The position numbers were made by a program, and so were the translations under genes. Under the pieces are notes generated by a model. That model did not search any database. It was given only the letters and a program-made list of their open reading frames with translations, and was not told the DNA's origin. Shown here piece by piece: positions 8,566-18,695 of a stretch of 63,739 nt of DNA. The stretch's first letter is position 1, and every line of letters starts with the position of its first letter. The stretch covers positions 1 through 63,739 of the forward strand of contig NZ_LGYZ01000030.1 in NCBI RefSeq assembly GCF_001310275.1, in the 5' to 3' direction. This stretch comes from Nocardia arizonensis (GTDB taxonomy: Bacteria > Actinomycetota > Actinomycetes > Mycobacteriales > Mycobacteriaceae).

Positions 8566-9438
8566 ATGAATCCGCAGCCGCCCGCACCGACGTGCGTCCG
8601 TCATCCGAATCGTCCGACCGGTCTGGCGTGCACGCGCTGCGGGCGGCCCTCCTGTCCCGAATGTCTGCGGGCCGCCGCCGTCGGCCAGCACTGCGTCGAC
8701 TGCCTGCGCCAAGATCAGCACGCGAGCCCGGCCGTGCGCAATGCCGCGGGCGCGCCGGTCAACCGAGCGCCGGTCGCGTATGTCACCTACGCCCTCATCG
8801 CCGTCAATGTGGTGGTTTTCGCGATCACGGCGGTGCAGTCGCGCAGCGTGGTGGACAACTACGACGGGTCGACGCTGTTCGCGCGCTGGATTCTGGTGCC
8901 CGGACTGGTCGCCGACGGTGAGTGGGAACGGGTCATCGGTTCGGGTTTCCTGCATTGGGGGCCGATCCATCTGGCCTTGAACATGTTCGCGCTGTGGGTG
9001 GTCGGCCGCAGTCTGGAGGCCGGGCTCGGTCGCGTGCGCTTCCTCACCGTCTATCTGGTCGCGCTGCTCGGCGGCGCGGCGGCGAGTATGGCCTTCGATG
9101 AAGCGAATACCGCGACGGTCGGCGCGTCCGGTGCGGTGTACGGCCTGTTCGGCGCGATAACCGTGCTGTTGATCCGGGTGCGGCAGAGTCCGAATCAGAT
9201 GCTCATTCTGATCGGCATCAATATCTTCATCAGCTTCTCACTGCCGGGCATCTCACTGTCGGAACATCTCGGCGGTCTGGTCGCGGGCACGTTGGCGGCG
9301 GTCGGACTGCTGTTCCTGCCGGAATGGCTGCGGGCCCGCACCCCCGAGGCGGCGCTCGGCATCGGCTGGGCGGCGATCGCGGCAATCGCGGTGCTGGATC
9401 TCGCGGTCATCGGCGCGGGAGTGGCGTCGCTGACGTAA
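8566..9438 (+). CDS. Rhomboid-family intramembrane serine protease with N-terminal zinc-finger-like segment
   Basis: 290 aa. Residues 10-46 carry paired cysteines and a histidine (CVRHPNRPTG, CTRCGRPSC, HCVDC), a B-box-like metal site. Six to seven membrane helices follow. The catalytic features are HLALN at 135-139, the GASGAVYG motif with Ser188, and His234 in SEHLGG. Rhomboids cleave membrane-protein helices within the bilayer; the substrate here is unknown. The ATG is 5 bases after the stop of the ppiA remnant, consistent with an ancestral ppiA-rhomboid transcription unit. Confidence 0.92.
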   Translation: MNPQPPAPTCVRHPNRPTGLACTRCGRPSCPECLRAAAVGQHCVDCLRQDQHASPAVRNAAGAPVNRAPVAYVTYALIAVNVVVFAITAVQSRSVVDNYDGSTLFARWILVPGLVADGEWERVIGSGFLHWGPIHLALNMFALWVVGRSLEAGLGRVRFLTVYLVALLGGAAASMAFDEANTATVGASGAVYGLFGAITVLLIRVRQSPNQMLILIGINIFISFSLPGISLSEHLGGLVAGTLAAVGLLFLPEWLRARTPEAALGIGWAAIAAIAVLDLAVIGAGVASLT

Positions 9439-9478
9439 TCCGACGTTTCACGTGAAGCATTGTCGCCCAGTGCAGTTG

Positions 9479-9949
9479 CTAACGGGTGGCCAGACCGTTG
9501 GCGACCAGGGCGTCGAATACGTCCTCGGGGTGGGTTCCGAGATCCCAGCGACCGAAGATCAGCAAGTGCTCGGTGCCGTCGGCCTCGCGCACGTCGATTT
9601 CGAGCATGGGCATCTTGCGGCCGAGGCGGCGGTAGCCGACCAGTCGGGCGCGCACGATCTGGCCCGGGGTGTACTCGGTGGGGCCTACGAGATTGCGCAC
9701 CACAAGCCGTGGATTCGGCCCCGGCGTGATGGCGATCCGCGGGCGCTGCCGGAAGCCGAGCACGGCCAGCGCGAGCAATCCGACGGCGGCCAGACCGATG
9801 AGCAGGCGACCGGCGTTGTCATTGCTCAGGAGGGCCGCGACCGCCAAGACGACGGCGCCGATCGACACCGCGTAGAGCGCCGCGGTGGGCGTGGTCCAGG
9901 CGAGACGAGGCGTCGGTGTGTCCGAATGCTCCGGGGAGTCAGGATTCAC
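9479..9949 (-). CDS. PH-domain membrane protein (Rv0010c-like)
   Basis: 156 aa. Two close hydrophobic segments (about residues 23-45 and 52-63) are followed by a PH-like domain (RIAITPGPNPRLVVRNLVGPTEYTPGQI is part of it; key residues are the PNP and GPTEYTP turns). It matches the small membrane protein found beside crgA in mycobacteria and nocardiae. The function is unknown; the location suggests an envelope role. It is transcribed toward the rhomboid gene. Confidence 0.8.
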   Translation of the reverse strand: MNPDSPEHSDTPTPRLAWTTPTAALYAVSIGAVVLAVAALLSNDNAGRLLIGLAAVGLLALAVLGFRQRPRIAITPGPNPRLVVRNLVGPTEYTPGQIVRARLVGYRRLGRKMPMLEIDVREADGTEHLLIFGRWDLGTHPEDVFDALVANGLATR

Positions 9950-10064
9950 GCGGCACTCTCCCCAATCATCCTCGAGTTGTCCACAGGGGCATCCACAGGT
10001 TGTGCATGAATGACATGGATGTAATCAGTCGCCGCTGCCGTCGGACGATTCGGATCCCGGCTGC

Positions 10065-10328
10065 TCAGCGCCACCGCATCGTCATGATCAGGCCGACCAC
10101 CATGAGCCCGAAGCCGATGAGGAAGTTCCACGCGTTGAGATTCCTCATCCACTCGATCTGCTCGGCGGCAAGATAGTAGACGAGCAGCCAGACCAACCCG
10201 GCCAGCATGAAGCCGAGCATGATCGCGACGTACCACACGGGAGACGGACCGGCCTTGACCTTCACCGGGATCCGGCTCGCGGGATTGATCGTATAGTCGG
10301 TCTTCTTGCGGACCTTCGACTTCGGCAT
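10065..10328 (-). CDS. crgA: Cell division protein CrgA
   Basis: 87 aa. It begins [18 protein letters not shown], the family signature, followed by two membrane helices (about 30-52 and 67-85) and a short tail. CrgA is a septal membrane protein that helps recruit PBPs and other divisome parts in actinobacteria. The start at 10328 is chosen because GAGG precedes it and the family begins MPKSK; a longer open frame upstream is not conserved-looking. It diverges from trpG, with a 192-bp shared upstream region. Confidence 0.95.
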   Translation of the reverse strand: MPKSKVRKKTDYTINPASRIPVKVKAGPSPVWYVAIMLGFMLAGLVWLLVYYLAAEQIEWMRNLNAWNFLIGFGLMVVGLIMTMRWR

Positions 10329-10520
10329 GACGTCCTCGTTATCGGCGTGCAGGTCGGTACCGGCGGGTGAAACGCGTGGGGACGCGTTCGCCGCGGCGAC
10401 CGTTCCGTCCGCGGACGGATGCGGCCCGGGCAAGGCGGGACGGCCCTCCGGTGTGTCTCTAGGCTAGCCCAAGTGGTAATGGGTGCGACGCTCCGAGGGG
10501 TTGGCACGTAATCTCGAACC

Positions 10521-11165
10521 ATGCGTGTTCTCGTCGTCGACAACTACGACAGCTTCGTGTTCAACCTGGTGCAGTATCTCGGCCAGTTGGGAACCGACGC
10601 CGTCGTCTGGCGCAACGACGACAAACGGCTGCTCGACGTGGACTCGGTGGTCGCCGACTACGACGGCGTCCTCATCAGTCCCGGCCCGGGCACGCCCGAC
10701 CGGGCGGGCGCGAGCATTCCGTTGGTGCACGCCTGCGCGCGCACGGCCACGCCATTGCTGGGAGTGTGCCTGGGCCATCAGGCCATCGGCGAGGCATTCG
10801 GCGCCACCGTGACCCGCGCGCCGGAACTGTTGCACGGGAAGACCAGTCTGGTGTTCCACACCGGCTCGGGTGTGCTCGCCGGATTGCCCGATCCGTTCAC
10901 CGCCACCCGCTACCACTCGCTCACCGTGCTCGAGGACACCATTCCCGAGGAGATCGAGGTGATCGGGCGCACCGAATCGGGCATAGTCATGGCGGTGCGG
11001 CACCGCACCCTGCCCATCCACGGCGTGCAGTTCCATCCCGAATCCGTGCTGACCCAGGGCGGTCACCGCATGTTGGCGAACTGGCTCGAGGTCTGCGGCA
11101 GCAGGCCCGAGGAGGGGTTGGTCGAGATCCTGGAGGCGGAGGTCGCGGCACTGGTGGTGCGGTGA
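10521..11165 (+). CDS. trpG: Class I glutamine amidotransferase: anthranilate/aminodeoxychorismate synthase component II
   Basis: 214 aa. Catalytic triad: Cys83 in GVCLGHQA, and His and Glu in HGVQFHPES near residue 175. It supplies ammonia from glutamine to the chorismate-using subunit. In mycobacteria the gene at this locus is called trpG, although it may act for p-aminobenzoate (pabA); the large subunit is not in the window. TAATCT at 10509-10514 lies 6 bases before the ATG and no ribosome site is present, which suggests a leaderless message. The stop overlaps the next start (GTGA). Confidence 0.9.
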   Translation: MRVLVVDNYDSFVFNLVQYLGQLGTDAVVWRNDDKRLLDVDSVVADYDGVLISPGPGTPDRAGASIPLVHACARTATPLLGVCLGHQAIGEAFGATVTRAPELLHGKTSLVFHTGSGVLAGLPDPFTATRYHSLTVLEDTIPEEIEVIGRTESGIVMAVRHRTLPIHGVQFHPESVLTQGGHRMLANWLEVCGSRPEEGLVEILEAEVAALVVR

Positions 11166-11845
11166 CCGCGACGAGTCGCCCGTACGTGCTGCTCTCGGTG
11201 GCGGTGAGCCTGGACGGCCATATCGACGATGCGAGCGACGCGCGGCTGCGCCTTTCCGGCGACGCGGATTTCGATCGCGTGGATCAGGTGCGCGCGGAGT
11301 CGGACGCGATCCTGGTCGGCGCACGGACCCTGCGGCGTGACAATCCGCGGCTGCTGGTGAACAGCGCCGAGCGCCGGGCCGCGCGCGTCGCGTCGGGTCT
11401 GCCGGAGTATCCGCTGAAGGTCACGGTCACCGCGGCCGGTGATCTCGACCCCGACCTGCAGTTCTGGCATTGCGGCGGCGACAAACTCGTCTACACCACC
11501 GATGCGGGCGCGGACGCGCTCGGCGACCGGCTCGCCGGACTCGCCGACGTGGTCGCCCTCGGTTCCGACCTGGATTTCGCGGCACTGCTCGACGACCTCG
11601 GCCGCCGCGGTATCGGCAGGCTCATGGTGGAGGGCGGCACGGCCATCCACACCGCCTTCCTCGCCGCCGACCTCGCCGACGAATTGCATATGGCGGTCGC
11701 GCCGATCCTCGTCGGTGCGGCCGACGCACCGCGTTTCGTCGGACCCGCCGCCTTCCCGGGCGGTCCGGCGCGCAGGATGACCTTGATCGACGTGACCCGC
11801 GTGGGGGATATCGCGCTGCTGCGCTATGCGCCCCGCGGACGATGA
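11162..11845 (+). CDS. RibD C-terminal/dihydrofolate-reductase-like NADPH reductase
   Basis: 227 aa. The RibD reductase fold is indicated by YVLLSVAVSLDGHIDD at the N-terminus, DAILVGARTLRRDNPRL near residue 52, and GIGRLMVEGGTAIHTAF near residue 150, the usual NADPH-binding and EGG motifs. Starts with GTG overlapping the upstream stop. The following gene is a separate RibD-like deaminase, so the two enzyme halves that are fused in RibD are split and in reverse order here. A role in riboflavin synthesis or in a related pyrimidine pathway is possible; neither is proved. Confidence 0.82.
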   Translation: MTATSRPYVLLSVAVSLDGHIDDASDARLRLSGDADFDRVDQVRAESDAILVGARTLRRDNPRLLVNSAERRAARVASGLPEYPLKVTVTAAGDLDPDLQFWHCGGDKLVYTTDAGADALGDRLAGLADVVALGSDLDFAALLDDLGRRGIGRLMVEGGTAIHTAFLAADLADELHMAVAPILVGAADAPRFVGPAAFPGGPARRMTLIDVTRVGDIALLRYAPRGR

Positions 11846-11861
11846 ACGGCAGGAGGCGTCG

Positions 11862-12329
11862 ATGTCCGACGAGCGGCGGAATCGGATCGACCGTGACCAC
11901 ATGCGGCAGGCGATCGAGTTGGCGCGCATGTCACCGCCGAGCGCCACGGCCTTCTCGGTGGGCGCGGTGATCGTCGCCGAGGACGGCGCGGTATTGGCGA
12001 CCGGATACTCCCGGGAAACCGATCTCAAGGCGCACGCCGAAGAGGCGGCACTCGGCAAACTCGCCGCAGACGACCCGCGACTGCGCACCGCCACCATGTA
12101 CAGCACCCTGGAACCGTGTTCGCGGCGTGCCACCGCCGGGCGCGCGCCGTGTGCGGAGCGGATACTCGCCGCGGGCATACCCCGGGTGGTGATCGCGTGG
12201 CGGGAACCGGCGACCTTCGTCGCCGACTGTGTCGGCGTCGAGGAGCTACGCGGGCGCGGGGTCACGGTCATCGAGTTGACCGACATGGCCGAGGCGGCAA
12301 TGTCGATGAACCGTCACCTCGCGCTGTAG
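11862..12329 (+). CDS. RibD N-terminal-like/dCMP-type zinc deaminase
   Basis: 155 aa. Zinc and catalytic residues: His58-Ala-Glu60 in KAHAEEAAL, then Cys86 (LEPCSRR) and Cys97 (APCAERI). The spacing between the two cysteines is longer than in classical RibD, as in a stand-alone actinobacterial subgroup. AGGAGG at 11851-11856 sets the ATG at 11862. With the preceding reductase it makes a two-gene counterpart of RibD. It converges on pknB, which ends 10 bp downstream. Confidence 0.82.
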   Translation: MSDERRNRIDRDHMRQAIELARMSPPSATAFSVGAVIVAEDGAVLATGYSRETDLKAHAEEAALGKLAADDPRLRTATMYSTLEPCSRRATAGRAPCAERILAAGIPRVVIAWREPATFVADCVGVEELRGRGVTVIELTDMAEAAMSMNRHLAL

Positions 12330-12339
12330 TAGCCCGGCC

Positions 12340-14244
12340 TCACGGCGGGCCGAGGGGCAGGACGCCGATGGTGATGAGAATCGTCCCGGACTTGGACGCC
12401 GAGCTGCCCGGCGCCGGTTGCTGTGCGGTGATGCGGCCGACATCGGCGGTGTTCAGCGTCGTCACGGTGTTCTGCGACAGTTGACCGTTCCAACCGAGCT
12501 GGCGCAGTTCCGCCGACGCCTGCGCGGGTGTCTTGGAGCGCAGATCCGGCATGGAGAACTGATCGCCCGAGGACACCCGGACGGTGACCGTCGACCCCTT
12601 GTCGGCCATGGTGCCCGCGGGCGGATCGGTGCTCAGCACCGTGCCCTTGGTCTGCGAACTCTGGACCTCCTGGATGGAGATCTGGAATCCGGCGCTCCTG
12701 GTCAGGGTCGATTCGGCCGTTTCGATCGGCTGGCCCGCGACGTAGGGGACCGTAACCTGTTCGGGTCCGCTGCCGATCGACACCGTCACCATGCCGCCCG
12801 CGTCGGCCTTCTGGCCTTCCGCGGGATTCTGGTTGACGACCTTGTCCTTGTCGTCCATGCTGGACGGCTCCCGGCGCACGTCGGGATTGAGGCGCAGACC
12901 CTTGGCATTGAGCTCCTGCTCGGCCTGCTGCTGGGTCAGCCGCGCCAGTCGCGGCACCGGAATCTGGGCCGGACCGGTCGAGACCTGGAGGGTCACGATG
13001 CTGCCCTCGTCCACCCGGGAACCACCCAGCGGCTGAGTGGAGATGACATTGCCCTGCGCGACCTTGGAATCGGGTTTCTCCTGGATCGCCACCGGGAAGC
13101 CGAGGCGTTCCAGATCCCGTTGCGCGGTGGTCGCGGGCTTGTTCGCCAGATCGGGCACCGAGACCTGATCGGGTTTGCTTCCCGGACCTATCAGCACCCA
13201 GAACAGCGCGAACACCACGGCGAGGGCCGCCGCGCCCGCGAGCGCGATGTAGGCGGTGCGTCGTGAACCGTTGGGTTCGGCCGGATCCTGTTCGGCGGTG
13301 TCATCAGCGCGTTCGACGGTGCGGTAGCTGCGCGGCGGCGGTTCGGGATTGCCGAAGACCGTGGTGCGATCCTCTTCCGTCATCACCATCGGCGCGCTCG
13401 GCTTCTGCCCGCCGAGCACCCGGATCAGATCGGCGCGCATCTCCGCGGCGGTCTGGTACCGGTTGGCCGGATTCTTGCTCATCGCCTTGAGCACCACGGA
13501 ATCCAGTTCGCGCGGCACGCCCGGATAGACGTGCGACGGCAGCCGCGGATCCTCGCGGACGTGCTGATAGGCGACCGCGACCGGGGAGTCACCGGTGAAC
13601 GGCGGCTCGCCGGTGAGGATCTCGAAGAGCACACAGCCAACGGAGTACACGTCCGAGCGGGCGTCCACCGTCTCGCCCCTGGCCTGCTCGGGCGACAGAT
13701 ACTGCGCGGTGCCGATGACCGCGGCGGTCTGGGTCATGGGATTGGAGCTGTCGGCGATGGCGCGGGCGATGCCGAAATCCATCACCTTCACCGCGCCCGC
13801 CCGGTTGATCATGATGTTGGCGGGCTTCATGTCGCGGTGCACGATGCCCGCCTTGTGGCTGAAATCCAGTGCGGCGCAGACGTCGGCGACCACTTCCATC
13901 GCGCGTCTCGGCGGCAGCGGACCCTGGCCGCGCACGATGTCGCGCAGCGTGTCGCCGTCGACGTACTCCATGACGATGTAGGGCAGCGGACCGCCGTCCA
14001 CCTCGGCCTCGCCGGTGTCGTACACCGCGACGATGGCGGGATGGTTGAGGGCGGCGGCGTTCTGGGCCTCGCGCTTGAAGCGCAGGTAGAACGTGGGATC
14101 GCGGGCGAGGTCGGCACGAAGCACCTTGATCGCGACATCGCGGTTCAACCGCAGATCCCGCGCCTTGTGCACCTCGGACATACCGCCGAATCCGATGATC
14201 TCGCCCAGCTCATAGCGGGAGGAGAGATTCTTCGGGGTCGTCAT
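12340..14244 (-). CDS. pknB: Serine/threonine protein kinase PknB with four PASTA domains
   Basis: 634 aa. Kinase domain at 11-275: [12 protein letters not shown]-loop, VAIKVL lysine near 40, [10 protein letters not shown] catalytic loop, DFGIA, and an activation loop [17 protein letters not shown] with phosphorylatable threonines. A linker, a membrane helix (about 335-355) and four extracellular PASTA repeats follow, each opening with a VPDL- or VPxLxx-like motif, which in this family sense lipid II or muropeptides. It is the last gene of the operon. The start ATGA overlaps the pknA stop. Mycobacterial PknB is essential and regulates wall synthesis and division. Confidence 0.97.
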   Translation of the reverse strand: MTTPKNLSSRYELGEIIGFGGMSEVHKARDLRLNRDVAIKVLRADLARDPTFYLRFKREAQNAAALNHPAIVAVYDTGEAEVDGGPLPYIVMEYVDGDTLRDIVRGQGPLPPRRAMEVVADVCAALDFSHKAGIVHRDMKPANIMINRAGAVKVMDFGIARAIADSSNPMTQTAAVIGTAQYLSPEQARGETVDARSDVYSVGCVLFEILTGEPPFTGDSPVAVAYQHVREDPRLPSHVYPGVPRELDSVVLKAMSKNPANRYQTAAEMRADLIRVLGGQKPSAPMVMTEEDRTTVFGNPEPPPRSYRTVERADDTAEQDPAEPNGSRRTAYIALAGAAALAVVFALFWVLIGPGSKPDQVSVPDLANKPATTAQRDLERLGFPVAIQEKPDSKVAQGNVISTQPLGGSRVDEGSIVTLQVSTGPAQIPVPRLARLTQQQAEQELNAKGLRLNPDVRREPSSMDDKDKVVNQNPAEGQKADAGGMVTVSIGSGPEQVTVPYVAGQPIETAESTLTRSAGFQISIQEVQSSQTKGTVLSTDPPAGTMADKGSTVTVRVSSGDQFSMPDLRSKTPAQASAELRQLGWNGQLSQNTVTTLNTADVGRITAQQPAPGSSASKSGTILITIGVLPLGPP

Positions 14245-15725
14245 TGTTGTCCTTGCGGCGGAGTATTGGGCGCACTGCGGGTGTTCGAGGGGCCTCGGGC
14301 ACCGGGTAATTCGGAGAACGGCGGTTCGACCGTCGGGAACCAGTTGCGCGTCGTGCTCTGCGTCGTCCGGGTCGGCCTGGTCGTTGGCTGCGCCGTCGTG
14401 GTCGGCGGCACGGTCGTGGTCGGCTCCGGGGTCGTCGTCGGCGGTTCGGTCGTCGCAGGCGGCGAGAACGTGGTCACCGGCGGTGGCGGCGGCAACGGAC
14501 GCGTGGTGGTCGGTTCGGATCCCGTCGTGACCGGCGGCAGTATCGACGGCGCGACCGTGGAGGACGGCGTGCGAGTCGGGTTCGGATTGGTGTCACCGCC
14601 GAACAGCAGCCAGATCGCCGCACCGCCGAGAATCACCGCGCCGATACCGAGTCCGGTCAGCCACTTCTGGGTATTGGTCCAGCCGGTGTCGCGCGGCGGC
14701 GGACCGGCGGTGGCGCCGGGATTCATGGTGGTCGCGGCCGGACCCATCGCGCCGGTGGCAGCGTAGCGGGCGGTCTGACCCTCGTGCTGTCCCGCGGGCA
14801 GGATCGTCGTCGGACCGGGCGGCAGCACCCTGGTCGCGCCCTCGGTCGCCGGTCCGGCGCCCATCGCGCCCGCGCCCATCGGCATGGGCGGTCGATGTCC
14901 GGCCCGCACCGCGGCGACCGCGTCGGCGAACTCGCCGCCGCTGGCGTAGCGCAGACCCGGATCCTTGCCCATCGTGATCTCGATGAGTTCGCGCACATTG
15001 GGCGGCAGATCCGCGGGCATCGGCGGCGGGGTGTCGCGGACATGTTTCATCGCGACCGTGATCGCGCCGTCCCCGCTGAACGGACGTTTGCCCGAGAGCG
15101 CCTCGTAGCCGACGACGCCGAGGGAGTACACGTCACTGGCCGCGGTGGCGTCCTCGCCGACGGCCTGTTCGGGGGCGATGTACTGGGCTGTGCCCATCAC
15201 CATGCCGGTCTTGGTGACCGGGGAGGCGTCCACCGCCTTGGCGATGCCGAAGTCGGTGATCTTCACCTGACCGGTCGGCGTGACCAGGATATTGCCGGGC
15301 TTCACGTCGCGGTGCACCACGCCCGCGGCGTGCGCGACCTCGAGTGCCCGGCCGGTCTGTTCCAGCAGATCCAGACCCTGGACCACGGACAGCCGCCCCA
15401 TCCGGCCGAGCACCGCGTTGAGCGGTTCGCCCTGGACCAGCTCCATGACCAGGTACGCGGTCTCCCCGGCGGAGGGGTCGTAGGTCTCGCCGTAGTCGTA
15501 AATGCCCGCGATGCCAGGGTGGTTGAGCTGCGCGGTGGTCTTGGCCTCGGTGCGGAACCGGTGCCGGAAGGTCGGATCGGCGGAGAACTCCGCCTTGAGG
15601 ACCTTCACGGCCACCCGGCGGTCGAGCCGGGTGTCGAGCGCCTCCCATACCTGACCCATACCGCCCGTGGCGATGAGTCGTTGCAGGCGATAGCGGTCCG
15701 CGACCATCGCTCCGTTGTTCAGCAT
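14241..15725 (-). CDS. pknA: Serine/threonine protein kinase PknA
   Basis: 494 aa. Kinase domain at 10-275: [39 protein letters not shown], and activation loop [18 protein letters not shown] membrane helix near 355-375 is followed by a Thr/Pro-rich extracellular tail without PASTA repeats, as in other PknA proteins. It phosphorylates division proteins and works with PknB. Located 34 bp after pbpA and overlapping pknB by 4 bases. Confidence 0.96.
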   Translation of the reverse strand: MLNNGAMVADRYRLQRLIATGGMGQVWEALDTRLDRRVAVKVLKAEFSADPTFRHRFRTEAKTTAQLNHPGIAGIYDYGETYDPSAGETAYLVMELVQGEPLNAVLGRMGRLSVVQGLDLLEQTGRALEVAHAAGVVHRDVKPGNILVTPTGQVKITDFGIAKAVDASPVTKTGMVMGTAQYIAPEQAVGEDATAASDVYSLGVVGYEALSGKRPFSGDGAITVAMKHVRDTPPPMPADLPPNVRELIEITMGKDPGLRYASGGEFADAVAAVRAGHRPPMPMGAGAMGAGPATEGATRVLPPGPTTILPAGQHEGQTARYAATGAMGPAATTMNPGATAGPPPRDTGWTNTQKWLTGLGIGAVILGGAAIWLLFGGDTNPNPTRTPSSTVAPSILPPVTTGSEPTTTRPLPPPPPVTTFSPPATTEPPTTTPEPTTTVPPTTTAQPTTRPTRTTQSTTRNWFPTVEPPFSELPGARGPSNTRSAPNTPPQGQQ

Positions 15726-15759
15726 CGGGGCCCCCGTACCTCTCGTACGTACATCTCGT

Positions 15760-17226
15760 TCAGCCCCCCTGCAGACCGGCGTCCAGCACCGCGCGGCCGA
15801 TGGGTGCGGCCACCGACCCGCCGGTCGCCGCGAGGGCGCGGTCGCCGCCGTCCTCGACGATCACCGCGAGGGCGATCTTCGGATTCTGGGCGGGGGCGAA
15901 AGCGATATACCACGCGTGCGGCGGGGTCGAGCGCGGGTTCTCGCCGTGTTCGGCGGTGCCGGTCTTGGACGCGATGGTGTACCCGCCCCGCGTACCGCCC
16001 GCGGTGTAGCGCTCGGAGGCGACCATCAAGGTGGTCAGCTGTGAGGCGACCTGCGCGCTCACTGCCTGACCCACCGACACCGGTTTGGTCTTGGACAGCT
16101 CGCTCAGATCCGGGCCCTGCAACTGGTCGACCAGGTACGGCTGCATCCGCACGCCACCGTTGGCCACGGTCGCGGCGATCACGGCGTTGTCCAGCGGGGT
16201 GAGAGCCACATCGCGCTGGCCGATGCTGCTCTGGCCGAGCGCGGCGTTATCGGTGATGGTGCCGACCGTACTCTCGGCCACCGGCATCGGAATACCCCCG
16301 TGGGGTCCGATGCCGAAGGCGGCGGCCTCGTCCTTGAGTCGCGCGGAACCGACCCGAAGGCCGAGTTCGACGAACGCGGTGTTGCATGACCGGCGGAATG
16401 CCTCGGTCAGCGATGCGGTGGCCTCCGACCCGCAGGTGGAACCGTTGTAGTTCTCCAGCGTGGTGGTGGTGTCGGGCAGCGTGATGTTGGGCGCCGCGGT
16501 GAACTGGTCGTCCGGCGTGGCGACCCGATTGGCCAGGGCGGCGGCTGTCACCACGACCTTGAAGGTGGAGCCGGGCGGATAGGTCTGCGAGATGGCCCGG
16601 TTGAGCATGGGCTTGTCCGTATCGCTGGTCAGGCTCTCCCACGCCTGGGTGGTCGCCGCACCGTCGTGTCCGGTGAGCCGGTTGGGGTCGTAGCTCGGTG
16701 TGGAGACCATGGTGAGGATCTTGCCTGTACTCGGCTCGATCGCCACCACCGAGCCGGTGTATCCCTTGGCGGTCAGCTGGTCGTAGGCCACCTTCTGCAT
16801 GACCGGGTTGATGGTGGTCAGCACATTGCCGCCGCGCGGGTCGCGACCGGAGACCATATCGATCAGGCGTGACCCGAACAGCTGGCTGTCGGACCCGTTG
16901 AGCACCGAATCCTCGGCCCGTTCGAGTCCGGTGCTGCCGTACTGGATGGAGTAGAAGCCGGTCGCGGGGGCGTAGGCCATCGGATCGGTCGGATACGTCC
17001 GCAGGTACTTGTAGCGGTCCTCGGTCGCGACCGAACTCGCGAGCACGGTGCCGCCCGCCGAGATCTGGCCGCGCTGGCGCGCGTACTCGTCGAGCAGCAC
17101 ACGGGAATTGCGCGGATCGGTGCGAAGGTCGTCGGCCTTGATCACCTGCACATAGGTGGCGTTGACCAGTAGCGCGACGATCATCACCATCACCGCGACC
17201 GCGACCCGTCGTAGTGGCGTGTTCAT
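15760..17226 (-). CDS. pbpA: Class B penicillin-binding protein PbpA
   Basis: 488 aa. N-terminal membrane anchor (about 8-28), a non-catalytic domain, then the transpeptidase with active-site Ser in PPGSTFK (about residue 220), SCN in FRRSCNTAF, and KTG in [10 protein letters not shown] near the C-terminus. It crosslinks peptidoglycan at the septum or pole with its SEDS partner RodA, whose gene overlaps the pbpA start by 4 bases. In mycobacteria PbpA is regulated by PknB phosphorylation. Confidence 0.96.
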   Translation of the reverse strand: MNTPLRRVAVAVMVMIVALLVNATYVQVIKADDLRTDPRNSRVLLDEYARQRGQISAGGTVLASSVATEDRYKYLRTYPTDPMAYAPATGFYSIQYGSTGLERAEDSVLNGSDSQLFGSRLIDMVSGRDPRGGNVLTTINPVMQKVAYDQLTAKGYTGSVVAIEPSTGKILTMVSTPSYDPNRLTGHDGAATTQAWESLTSDTDKPMLNRAISQTYPPGSTFKVVVTAAALANRVATPDDQFTAAPNITLPDTTTTLENYNGSTCGSEATASLTEAFRRSCNTAFVELGLRVGSARLKDEAAAFGIGPHGGIPMPVAESTVGTITDNAALGQSSIGQRDVALTPLDNAVIAATVANGGVRMQPYLVDQLQGPDLSELSKTKPVSVGQAVSAQVASQLTTLMVASERYTAGGTRGGYTIASKTGTAEHGENPRSTPPHAWYIAFAPAQNPKIALAVIVEDGGDRALAATGGSVAAPIGRAVLDAGLQGG

Positions 17227-18695
17227 TCCTGCGGCCTCTCCGAGCGGCGCAACAGCTCAGTCGGGGCATCGGCGATGGGCGGGGCCGGATCCTTCTTGCG
17301 GGCCGGTGCCGGTGCGCGCGCGGCGTCGGAGACCTTGATCAGCAGGGCAAGCAGCGCGTAGTTGGCGAGCAGCGAGGAACCGCCATAGGACATGAAAGGC
17401 GTGGTGAGACCGGTCAGCGGAATCAACTTGGTGACGCCGCCGACGACGATGAACAGCTGGATCGCGATCGTGAACGACAGACCGGCGGCGAGCAGTTTGC
17501 CGAAGCTGTCGCGCACCGCGATCGCGGTGCGCAGTCCGCGCATCACCAGGACCAGGAACAGGACGAGCACCGCCGTCAGCCCGATGAGGCCGAGTTCCTC
17601 GCCGATGGTGGTGATGATGAAGTCGGTATTGGCGAAGGGCACCGTATTGGGCCGTCCGCTGCCGAGTCCGGTGCCCGCGAGTCCGCCGGTGGCGAGTCCG
17701 AACAGCGACTGCGAGATCTGATAGCCGGTGTTGTTGTAGTCGGCGAACGGATCGAGCCAGGTGTCGGTGCGGACACGCACGTGGGAGAAGGTCTTGTAGG
17801 CGAAGACGAAACCGATCGCGAGCAGTCCGCCGCCGATGATCAGCCAGCCGACCCGCTCGGTCGCGATGTAGAGCATCACCAGCACCGTGCTGAAGATCAG
17901 CATCGAGGTGCCGAGATCCTTCTCGAAGACCAGCACGCCGATGCAGATGATCCACACCGCCAGAATCGGGCCGAGGTCGCGGGCCCGCGGGAAGTCCATG
18001 CCGAGCATGTGCTTGCCCGCGGTGGTGAACAGGTCACGCCGGGCGACCAGCACCGAGGCGAAGAAGATGATCAGCAGGATCTTGGCGAACTCACCGGGCT
18101 GCACGCTGACGCCCGGCAGTCTGATCCAGATCTTGGAGCCGTTGGTCTCGGAGAAGCGGCCCGGCAGCAGCGCCGGGATCATGAGCGCGACCAGGCCGAT
18201 GAGACCGAGGGTGTAGCTGTAGCGCGCCAGCGTGCGGTAATCGCGCAGCACGACGAGCACGCTGATGAAGATGACCATGCCGAGACCGGTCCAGACGATC
18301 TGCTGGTTGGCGTCGGGGGAGGGGATCTCCATCGAATTGAACTCGGCGTTCTGCGCCGCACCGAGATCGAGCCGGTGGATCAGCACCAGCCCGAGACCGT
18401 TGAGCGCCGCGACGATCGGCAGCAGCAGCGGGTCGGCGAACGGCGCGAACCGGCGCACCGCCAAATGCGCGATTCCGAACAGCGCCAGGAAGGCACAACC
18501 GTACTTCGCGATATCCCAGGTGATCGACTGTTCCTGGCTGGCCTCCACCAGGAATAGCGAGATCGTGGTGATCAACGCCGCGAAGGCCAGCAGCAACAGT
18601 TCCACATTGCGTCTGGTCGACGGCGGCGGCGCGGGAGCGAATCCGCCCGGGGGACTTGGGAAAGCCCCGGCGGACGGCGGTGCCGGTGCGGACAT
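17223..18695 (-). CDS. rodA: SEDS peptidoglycan glycosyltransferase RodA (FtsW/RodA/SpoVE family)
   Basis: 490 aa with about ten to twelve membrane helices. Family motifs include [15 protein letters not shown] near residue 210 and the [13 protein letters not shown] segment near residue 430. RodA polymerises lipid II into glycan strands and pairs with PbpA. The start overlaps the pstP stop by one base (TGATG). A proline-rich cytoplasmic N-terminus precedes the first helix, and a basic tail follows the last. Confidence 0.96.
   Translation of the reverse strand: MSAPAPPSAGAFPSPPGGFAPAPPPSTRRNVELLLLAFAALITTISLFLVEASQEQSITWDIAKYGCAFLALFGIAHLAVRRFAPFADPLLLPIVAALNGLGLVLIHRLDLGAAQNAEFNSMEIPSPDANQQIVWTGLGMVIFISVLVVLRDYRTLARYSYTLGLIGLVALMIPALLPGRFSETNGSKIWIRLPGVSVQPGEFAKILLIIFFASVLVARRDLFTTAGKHMLGMDFPRARDLGPILAVWIICIGVLVFEKDLGTSMLIFSTVLVMLYIATERVGWLIIGGGLLAIGFVFAYKTFSHVRVRTDTWLDPFADYNNTGYQISQSLFGLATGGLAGTGLGSGRPNTVPFANTDFIITTIGEELGLIGLTAVLVLFLVLVMRGLRTAIAVRDSFGKLLAAGLSFTIAIQLFIVVGGVTKLIPLTGLTTPFMSYGGSSLLANYALLALLIKVSDAARAPAPARKKDPAPPIADAPTELLRRSERPQE

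Noticed and set aside
12418..13266. Plus-strand open frame within pknB
   Set aside because: Mirror of PASTA repeats, with Arg/Gly-rich composition.
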